Shown here in pieces: positions 14,666-20,143 of a stretch of DNA of 20,143 nt; position 1 is the first letter of the stretch, and each line of letters starts with the position of its first letter. Origin of the DNA: JAZQLP01 sp045542755 (GTDB lineage: Bacteria; Bacillota; Clostridia; Oscillospirales; UBA644); NCBI GenBank assembly GCA_045542755.1, contig JAZQLP010000027.1, positions 1-20,143 of the forward strand, given 5' to 3'. The position numbers were made by a program, and so were the translations under genes. The notes under the pieces were generated by a model. That model saw nothing but the letters and a program-made list of their open reading frames with translations, was not told the DNA's origin and did not search any database.

Positions 14666-15852
14666 TGCTTTGTGTTGACAGATTTGAACAAACCTATAAA
14701 AGAACTCCCGACGGCGTGGCATTTTGCCCGTACCGCATATGTCCTGTTGGTGCTCATATAGACCATCAGCTTGGTAAGGTAACGGGGTTTGCAATAGATA
14801 AGGGAATTCATATAGCTTACGGCGCCAAGGCCAACGGGGTTGTGGAGTTGTCTTCTGTTCAGTTTGAAAAAAGGGCTCAGTTCCACGTTAAGGACGTTCC
14901 CGAGAATGCTCAAGGCGACTGGGCGGATTATCTCCGCGGCATAACTCAAATCCTTGGCCGAAAATATCCTTTGAGAGTAGGTCTCAGCGGCGTTATTGAG
15001 GGAACTCTCCCCATAGGTGGGCTTTCATCTTCCGCCGCTGTGATGCTTGCTTTTCTTTCTGCACTGTGTGACGTAAACGGAATAACACTTTCCGAGCACG
15101 AAATGATAATGACTGCTATGACAGCAGAGAATAAATATGTGGGAGTTTCCTGTGGAAAGCTTGACCCCAGCAGTGAGGTTCTTGCTAAAAAAGATAACCT
15201 TCTGGTATTTGACCCTAAGGACGATTCTTTTGAACTGTTTCCTGCTTCACCCACAATGAAACCCTATAAAATCGCAATATTCTTTTCGGGTATAGAACGT
15301 AATCTTGCCGGTACCAAGTTTAATATGAGAGTTGATGAGTGTCGCTCTGCGGCCTATGCTCTTAAAGCTTATGCAGGTATGGAATATGGGAAGTTTGAAC
15401 AGTCGTACCTTCGTGATATACCCTACGACGTCTATACTGAGCTCGCCCACCGACTCCCGGAAAGTTGGAAAAGACGTGCAGACCACTTTTTCTCCGAATG
15501 CACAAGGGTTGAAAAGGCCGTTGAGGCATGGAAAAACGGAGATATAGAGACCTTTGGAAGAATGTCCTTTGAAAGCGGAGCATCGTCTATCAGTAACTAT
15601 GAAACGGGGTCTCCCGAGCTTAAAACCCTTTATGAAATACTGACCCGTACCGAGGGTGTTTACGGCGGAAGATTTTCGGGTGCGGGATTTAAGGGCTGTT
15701 GTATGGCTCTTATTGACCCCTCCTTTGAGGAATCTATCATCAGAAAAGTTTCGGACGGATATCTCAAGGAATTTCCTCTTCTTGAGGGTAAATATTCCTA
15801 TCATCTGTGCCAGAGTGCATCTGGGGTAGGACAGAGGGAAGTAAAGATATGA
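14665..15852 (+). CDS. GHMP kinase, galacturonokinase-like (often called galactokinase)
   Basis: A 395-residue GHMP sugar kinase that phosphorylates a sugar at C1. Instead of the galactokinase signature GRVNLIGEHTDY it has YRICPVGAHIDHQ (23-35), which I recall as the form in plant galacturonokinase. Further matches to that enzyme from memory are the SxQFE segment, the WKRRADHFFSE/RV...EAW region, SSISNYE and VYGGRFSGAGFKGCC (333-346). The ATP loop is LPIGGLSSSAAV (115 onward), and Asp167 in CGKLDP matches the catalytic base. The start at 14665 has AGAGGA 7 nt upstream; a GTG at 14662 is less likely. It overlaps the nucleotidyltransferase gene by ATGA, and a UDP-glucuronate epimerase gene follows. 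Together these suggest conversion of free galacturonate (or glucuronate) to the 1-phosphate. Ordinary galactokinase is the alternative. Confidence 0.85.
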   Translation: MLCVDRFEQTYKRTPDGVAFCPYRICPVGAHIDHQLGKVTGFAIDKGIHIAYGAKANGVVELSSVQFEKRAQFHVKDVPENAQGDWADYLRGITQILGRKYPLRVGLSGVIEGTLPIGGLSSSAAVMLAFLSALCDVNGITLSEHEMIMTAMTAENKYVGVSCGKLDPSSEVLAKKDNLLVFDPKDDSFELFPASPTMKPYKIAIFFSGIERNLAGTKFNMRVDECRSAAYALKAYAGMEYGKFEQSYLRDIPYDVYTELAHRLPESWKRRADHFFSECTRVEKAVEAWKNGDIETFGRMSFESGASSISNYETGSPELKTLYEILTRTEGVYGGRFSGAGFKGCCMALIDPSFEESIIRKVSDGYLKEFPLLEGKYSYHLCQSASGVGQREVKI

Positions 15853-16586
15853 AATGCCTTATTCTCGCGGCGGGATACGCTACCCGTCTTTATCCTTTAA
15901 CCGAAAATTTCCCCAAGCCCTTGCTTAAGGTTGGTCAAAAGACTATTCTTGATTGGTTGATTGACGACGTTGATACTTTGGGGCTTGTGGATGAATATAT
16001 CGTGGTATCGAATCACCGTTATGCGGAGCATTTTGATTCTTGGGCAGAGGGTAAAAAACAAAAAATAACCGTCCTTGACGACGGTACTCTTTCAAACGAA
16101 ACCCGTCTTGGTGCGGTAAAAGATATAGAATTTGCCGTTAAAGAGCTTCGTATAGAGGATGACCTTCTTGTTTTGGCAGGGGATAACGTTCTTGATTTTA
16201 GCCTTACTTCATTTATCTCCTACGCGGTCAAAAAGAATACGTCTTGTATAATGAGATACTATGAGCCGATATATGAAAAGCTTATTAAATGCGGCGTCGT
16301 GGAAATAGACGGCGATGACCTCGTCCTTTCCATGACCGAAAAATCCTTAACACCCGCTACAAATTGGTGCTGCCCGCCCTTTTATTTTTATACAAAGTCT
16401 GATCTTTCCCTTATAGAACGGGGGATAGCTGAGGGGTGCGGTACAGATGCCCCCGGTAGTTATGCTGCATGGCTGTGTACTCAAACGAAAGTCCACGCTA
16501 TGGAAATGCCCGGAAAGCGTTACGATATAGGTAACCTTGAAAGCTATGAAAAGGTAAAGAAGGAGTACAAGGGAATAATATGTTAG
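15849..16586 (+). CDS. Sugar-1-phosphate nucleotidyltransferase
   Basis: A 245-residue single-domain nucleotidyltransferase of the RmlA/ManC-like family, which joins a sugar-1-phosphate to UTP (or another NTP) with release of pyrophosphate. The phosphate-binding loop is LAAGYATRLYPLT (6-18) with Lys23 in FPKPLLKVG. Asp112 in LAGDN binds the metal, and EKSLTPATNWCCPPFYFY and YDIGNLESYEKVKKEY form the substrate side and C-terminal signature. There is no left-handed beta-helix domain, so it is not GlmU-like. The start at 15849 overlaps the kinase stop (ATGA) and has AGAGGGA upstream; a longer frame from 15807 would sit inside the kinase gene. Position between a uronokinase-type GHMP kinase and a UDP-glucuronate epimerase suggests that it makes UDP-galacturonate or UDP-glucuronate. 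This specificity is inference. Confidence 0.88.
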   Translation: MKCLILAAGYATRLYPLTENFPKPLLKVGQKTILDWLIDDVDTLGLVDEYIVVSNHRYAEHFDSWAEGKKQKITVLDDGTLSNETRLGAVKDIEFAVKELRIEDDLLVLAGDNVLDFSLTSFISYAVKKNTSCIMRYYEPIYEKLIKCGVVEIDGDDLVLSMTEKSLTPATNWCCPPFYFYTKSDLSLIERGIAEGCGTDAPGSYAAWLCTQTKVHAMEMPGKRYDIGNLESYEKVKKEYKGIIC

Positions 16587-17644
16587 ATATTAACGTTTTT
16601 CTTGATAATTCACCCATCCTCGTTACCGGTGCGGCGGGCTTTATCGGGTCAAATCTCGTGTTACGGTTAATGAAGGAACTCCCCAATGCCCATATTATAG
16701 GCATTGACGAACTGAATGATTATTATGACGTTTCAATAAAGGAGTACCGACTTTCGGTTATAGAAAAAGAGGCGGCCTCCGGCAAAAAGTGGACATTTAT
16801 CAAGGGAAGCATTTCCGATATGGGGTTGCTTGAAGAGATATTTTCAGTTCACCGTCCAAAGGTCGTTGTAAATCTTGCCGCCCAGGCCGGAGTCAGATAC
16901 TCAATTACTAATCCCGACGCTTATATCAGATCCAACGTGATAGGCTTTTATAATATTCTTGAGTGCTGCCGTAGATATCCCGTTGAGCATCTTGTATACG
17001 CGTCAAGTTCCTCTGTCTATGGCTCAAATGCCAAGATCCCTTATTCTACCGACGATAAGACTGATTCTCCCGTAAGTCTTTATGCCGCAACAAAAAAATC
17101 AAACGAGCTTTTTGCCCATTCCTATTCCAAACTTTACGATATCCCCTCTACCGGGTTACGATTCTTTACAGTATACGGTCCTGCTGGACGTCCCGATATG
17201 GCGTATTTTGGTTTTACGGACAAGCTTATAAAGGGCGAAAAAATAAAAATATTCAATTACGGCAACTGTAAAAGAGATTTTACTTATATAGACGATATCG
17301 TTGAGGGCATATACAGAGTTATGCTCCGCGCTCCCGAAAAAAAGAGGGGAGATGACGGACTGCCTGTGCCTCCTTGCCGTGTGTATAATATCGGTAACAG
17401 TAGTCCCGAAAATCTTCTGGATTTCGTTGATATCCTTTGCCGAGAGTTGGTTTTGGCAGGGGTATTGCCCGAAGATTACGATTTTGAAGGGCATAAAGAG
17501 CTTGTGCCCATGCAGGCGGGAGACGTTCCCGTGACCTATGCGGATACCTCTGCTTTAGAAAAAGATATGGGATTCCGTCCTTCTACGCCATTGAGTGAAG
17601 GTCTTAAACGGTTTGCGCAGTGGTACAAAGAGTTTTATAAATAA
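16580..17644 (+). CDS. UDP-glucuronate 4-epimerase-like SDR (CapI type)
   Basis: A 354-residue extended SDR. It shows the NAD motif TGAAGFIG (16-23), DELNDYYDVSIKEYRL typical of uronate epimerases, NLAAQAGVRYSITNP, the active-site Ser in YASSSSVYG, and Tyr168/Lys172 in YAATKKSNE. RFFTVYGPAGRPDMAYF follows; the family usually has VYGPWGRPDMA. YGNCKRDFTYIDDIVEGI is also typical. Such enzymes interconvert UDP-glucuronate and UDP-galacturonate. The start codon lies 7 nt inside the preceding gene, with AAGGGA close upstream. With the kinase and nucleotidyltransferase it completes a three-gene uronic-acid activation set. The family call is firm; UDP-glucose-type epimerisation is unlikely given the motifs. 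Confidence 0.9.
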   Translation: MLDINVFLDNSPILVTGAAGFIGSNLVLRLMKELPNAHIIGIDELNDYYDVSIKEYRLSVIEKEAASGKKWTFIKGSISDMGLLEEIFSVHRPKVVVNLAAQAGVRYSITNPDAYIRSNVIGFYNILECCRRYPVEHLVYASSSSVYGSNAKIPYSTDDKTDSPVSLYAATKKSNELFAHSYSKLYDIPSTGLRFFTVYGPAGRPDMAYFGFTDKLIKGEKIKIFNYGNCKRDFTYIDDIVEGIYRVMLRAPEKKRGDDGLPVPPCRVYNIGNSSPENLLDFVDILCRELVLAGVLPEDYDFEGHKELVPMQAGDVPVTYADTSALEKDMGFRPSTPLSEGLKRFAQWYKEFYK

Positions 17645-17695
17645 AGTGTGAATTTATCCCGTTTTTACCGATTTATGCGGTAATTTGGAGGTTAT

Positions 17696-19609
17696 ATGAA
17701 ATCAAATAAGCCATTACTCGGTAAGTTCAGGAAGGTGCTTCTCGTCCTTTTTGATATAACTTGTTTCTTCCTTATAGCGGTGCTGTATTATTTTGCATCT
17801 GATATTCTCAGACCGAGACTTGTGTATGAAGCAACTGCATATTGGGGAAATTCTGCAATTCTTGCAGGGTGTATGTTCCTTTACAGATTCCTCTTTGGAA
17901 CATATTTCAGTGTATGGAGATATACCAATACCGCGACGTATTTTAAGACTGTAATCGCAGATGCTTTGGGTGGATTGACAGCCGTGATTATTGCTCGCTG
18001 TACGGGGTTATATTCGGGATTTTGGCATTTTCTTACCGTAGCATCTCTGACGGCTCTTATGACCCTTTGCTCCCGATTTGCGTATAGACTGCTATACAAG
18101 CGCAGTAATGCTGTGGGAGAATCGGATATCCCTAAAATAAACGTAGCCATAGTAGGTGCGGGACAGGTAGGCGCCATGCTTGCCGAAGAACTTGCTTGTA
18201 ATCCAAAATCCATATATAAGCCCGTATTTTTTGTTGATAAGGATGCTGCAAAAATAGGCAGTAAGGTTGCGGGGCTTCGCGTATATAACGAGGATAAAAA
18301 AATATATGACCGTTTGCTCGACTATTCGGTACGGGAAATATTTATTGCCATATCAAATATTGATAGCGAGGAAACCGAAAGGCTTTTGGCATTTTACGGA
18401 AAGTGCTCCTGTAAAATAAAGATTTACGGAATTCCCGTAAAAGAGCATGGAAAACACAAGTCGGAAAAGAAGAGATCCATAAGAGAAATTCAGATAGAGG
18501 ACCTTCTTTTCAGAAACCCTCTTAACGTTAACGATAGTTCAACCTCTAATTATTATGAGGGAAAAACGGTATTAGTAACGGGCGGTGGTGGCTCAATAGG
18601 AAGCGAACTCTGCCGTCAGATAGCCGCTTGTTCACCTAAGAAACTTATCATTCTGGATATTTACGAAAATAATGCTTACGATATCCAACAGGAGCTTGTC
18701 CGTAAGTACGGTAGCGAACTCGACCTTTCTGTAGAGATTGCATCTGTCAGGGACAGAGAGCGCTTGGAGTGTATATTTGCTTTCTATAAGCCTCAGATAG
18801 TATTTCACGCCGCGGCCCACAAACACGTTCCTCTCATGGAGCATAGCGGTAGAGAAGCTATCAAGAATAATATATTGGGTACTTATAATACCGCCGATAT
18901 GGCAGAAAAGTACGGGGTTGAGAAGTTTATTCTCATTTCCACCGATAAGGCCGTTAATCCCACCAATATTATGGGCGCTTCAAAGCGTATGTGCGAAATG
19001 GTTATTCAGTGCAGGACCGATAGTAATACCAGCTTTGCCGCGGTACGTTTCGGCAACGTTCTCGGTTCAAACGGCTCTGTAATACCTCTTTTCAGACGTC
19101 AGATAGAGGCGGGAGGTCCCGTTACCATAACCGATAAGCGTATTATACGCTATTTTATGACGATTCCCGAGGCAAGCCAGTTGGTTATGCAGGCGGGCGC
19201 TATGGCTAAGCGAGGCGAGCTCTTTGTTCTCGATATGGGTAAGCCCGTAAAGATATACGACCTGGCCGTAAATCTCATTCGTCTTTCAGGCTACGAGCCG
19301 GGCAGAGATATAAAAATTGAGGAAATCGGTCTCCGTCCGGGAGAAAAGCTTTACGAGGAACTCCTTATAAAAACCGAGACTCTTGATAAGACCGACAATA
19401 ATATGATATTCATTGAAAAGGATACACCTCTTTCCCGTGAAGAGATTGAGGAAAAACTTGAATATCTCCGCAATGCCATGGAAGAGTCCAAGGATTGCAT
19501 CGGTTCAGATAGGATAAGAGAAGCAATGATGCAGGTAGTTCCTACCTTCGTTTCTCCCGAATCGGTAAATGCAAAGGCTGAAAAATCCAGCGAGATGAAA
19601 AACGCATAA
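17696..19609 (+). CDS. Membrane-bound UDP-GlcNAc 4,6-dehydratase (CapD/WbpM/PglF type)
   Basis: A 637-residue long-form dehydratase that converts UDP-GlcNAc to its 4-keto-6-deoxy derivative. Four transmembrane helices occupy roughly residues 10-140. A first Rossmann domain follows (VAIVGAGQVGAMLAEEL, near 150), then the catalytic domain with TGGGGSIG (295-302) and HAAAHKHVPLMEHS. The active site shows Ser415-Thr-Asp417-Lys418 and MGASK with Met426 and Lys430. Met instead of Tyr in the YxxxK position is normal for the long WbpM/PglF group. RFGNVLGSNGSVIPLF and LRPGEKLYEEL complete it. TGGAGG precedes the ATG. A 51-nt gap with a small hairpin (17665-17683) separates it from the epimerase gene. 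It is the last gene of the operon and probably feeds the ketoreductase and PGT at the front. Confidence 0.95.
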   Translation: MKSNKPLLGKFRKVLLVLFDITCFFLIAVLYYFASDILRPRLVYEATAYWGNSAILAGCMFLYRFLFGTYFSVWRYTNTATYFKTVIADALGGLTAVIIARCTGLYSGFWHFLTVASLTALMTLCSRFAYRLLYKRSNAVGESDIPKINVAIVGAGQVGAMLAEELACNPKSIYKPVFFVDKDAAKIGSKVAGLRVYNEDKKIYDRLLDYSVREIFIAISNIDSEETERLLAFYGKCSCKIKIYGIPVKEHGKHKSEKKRSIREIQIEDLLFRNPLNVNDSSTSNYYEGKTVLVTGGGGSIGSELCRQIAACSPKKLIILDIYENNAYDIQQELVRKYGSELDLSVEIASVRDRERLECIFAFYKPQIVFHAAAHKHVPLMEHSGREAIKNNILGTYNTADMAEKYGVEKFILISTDKAVNPTNIMGASKRMCEMVIQCRTDSNTSFAAVRFGNVLGSNGSVIPLFRRQIEAGGPVTITDKRIIRYFMTIPEASQLVMQAGAMAKRGELFVLDMGKPVKIYDLAVNLIRLSGYEPGRDIKIEEIGLRPGEKLYEELLIKTETLDKTDNNMIFIEKDTPLSREEIEEKLEYLRNAMEESKDCIGSDRIREAMMQVVPTFVSPESVNAKAEKSSEMKNA

Positions 19610-19630
19610 AAAAGAGCTCCCAAAGGGAGC
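19608..19630 (-). terminator. Terminator between convergent genes
   Basis: GCTCCC (19616-19621) and GGGAGC (19625-19630) form a stem with an AAA loop. On the minus strand it is followed by a run of six T (complement of 19608-19613), so it mainly serves the minus-strand gene ending at 19642. On the plus strand the tail (CCCTTTAAT) is weak but may help end the polysaccharide operon. Confidence 0.8.
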
Positions 19631-19641
19631 CCTTTAATAGG

Positions 19642-20143
19642 TCAATAATCTATATAATAGTCTTCATATTCTTCACTGTCATAGTCTGTAATATCCGACG
19701 GATCGATAACGGTTGTGACATTGTCTTCTTCGTATTGGGGACGGCAGTTTCCCGTAACGTAGTCCATACCGATTTCGGCTACTATAACGTTTTCCGTGGT
19801 ATCGAATTTAACGGTTACCTTAGATGCCGAAAGAATAGGTTCCATAAGCTGTATCAGAGGAGGATTGGGCTTTTTGCCCTCGTTTGTTCTTCTCATTCTG
19901 CTATGTCCCTTTGGGTTTGTCCCTCTTTTGAAGAAAACGATGTTTATTCTTCCGTTGCAGAAGTCAACGTCTGCAGTAATGGGGGACGGGTCATTTGTCT
20001 GGGAAAGCATAAGGTATATAACCTGCTCGATCATTATTCTGTATAGCTCGAAAACGCCTTTAATGTAAAGCGTATCGGATTTCATTGTGGCCGTTTTGCT
20101 CAACTCTATACGGAACGCGTTCTTGCTTACCAGGGTAAGTAAC
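19642..20143 (-). CDS. Unrecognised protein, 3' part (5' end outside window)
   Basis: The frame is open to the end of the window, so the gene starts beyond 20143 and the TTG at 20103 is not needed as a start. About 166 residues are visible. They show a helical segment (YIKGVFELYRIMIEQVIYLML), a beta-rich stretch (ITADVDFCNGRINIVFF), a basic linker (RGTNPKGHSRMRRTNEGKKP), a second beta-rich stretch (ASKVTVKFDTTENVIVAEIGM) and a strongly acidic Tyr-rich tail (DSEEYEDYYIDY). I recognise no family. It has no transmembrane segment in the visible part. It is convergent with the polysaccharide operon and need not belong to it. Confidence 0.75.
   Translation of the reverse strand, partial: LLTLVSKNAFRIELSKTATMKSDTLYIKGVFELYRIMIEQVIYLMLSQTNDPSPITADVDFCNGRINIVFFKRGTNPKGHSRMRRTNEGKKPNPPLIQLMEPILSASKVTVKFDTTENVIVAEIGMDYVTGNCRPQYEEDNVTTVIDPSDITDYDSEEYEDYYIDY

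Noticed and set aside
17645..17695. Terminator or separate promoter before the dehydratase gene
   Set aside because: The hairpin at 17665-17683 has only six pairs and no T run, and no -35/-10 pair with proper spacing was found, so the gene is kept in the operon.
1..20143. CRISPR array or phage-defence system
   Set aside because: No regularly spaced repeats and no Cas, restriction, toxin-antitoxin or retron-like genes were seen.

Overview
The window is about 20 kb of a moderate-GC, AT-leaning chromosome. It most likely comes from a Gram-positive anaerobe of the Clostridia, and an Oscillospirales/Ruminococcaceae-like gut Firmicute is my best guess. The reasons are strong purine-rich ribosome binding sites, textbook sigma-A promoters with 17-bp spacers, compact operons joined by ATGA or TGATG overlaps, a DegV/MarR pair, and an EpsG-type polymerase. 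The taxonomic assignment is inference; there is no 16S or marker gene here.

Region 1 (1-1320) holds the 3' end of a pyruvate kinase gene followed closely by an SGNH/GDSL hydrolase and a bidirectional terminator. Region 2 (1320-2410) carries an orphan membrane protein on the minus strand with its own promoter. Upstream of it are an intact tRNA-Pro(CGG) and a second, broken tRNA-Pro copy split in its D loop by a 113-nt structured insert. The broken copy lies directly behind a perfect consensus promoter. Region 3 (2413-4825) is a minus-strand operon of MarR regulator, DegV fatty-acid-binding protein and membrane-anchored glycerophosphodiesterase. Its promoter overlaps a candidate operator. Region 4 (4827-5484) is a gene-poor stretch with a large hairpin element. 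Region 5 (5485-6364) is a single TauE/SafE-type permease gene with its own promoter, a 14-bp palindrome on the start site and a terminator.

Region 6 (6406-19609) is a 12-gene Wzx/Wzy-type surface polysaccharide operon on the plus strand. Its order is initiating phosphoglycosyl transferase, 4-ketoreductase-like SDR, GT2, two GT4 enzymes, EpsG/Wzy polymerase, TupA-like ATP-grasp ligase, Wzx flippase, uronokinase-type GHMP kinase, sugar-1-phosphate nucleotidyltransferase, UDP-glucuronate 4-epimerase-type SDR and a membrane-bound UDP-GlcNAc 4,6-dehydratase. Two precursor routes can be read from it. The dehydratase, ketoreductase and PGT would make and load a 6-deoxy-HexNAc (QuiNAc/FucNAc type) as the first sugar. 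The kinase, nucleotidyltransferase and epimerase would salvage a free uronic acid into UDP-GalA/UDP-GlcA. The GHMP kinase resembles plant galacturonokinase rather than ordinary galactokinase. With the TupA-like ligase this suggests a uronic-acid polymer that may be amidated with amino acids. The window ends in the 3' part of an unrecognised minus-strand gene (19642-20143).
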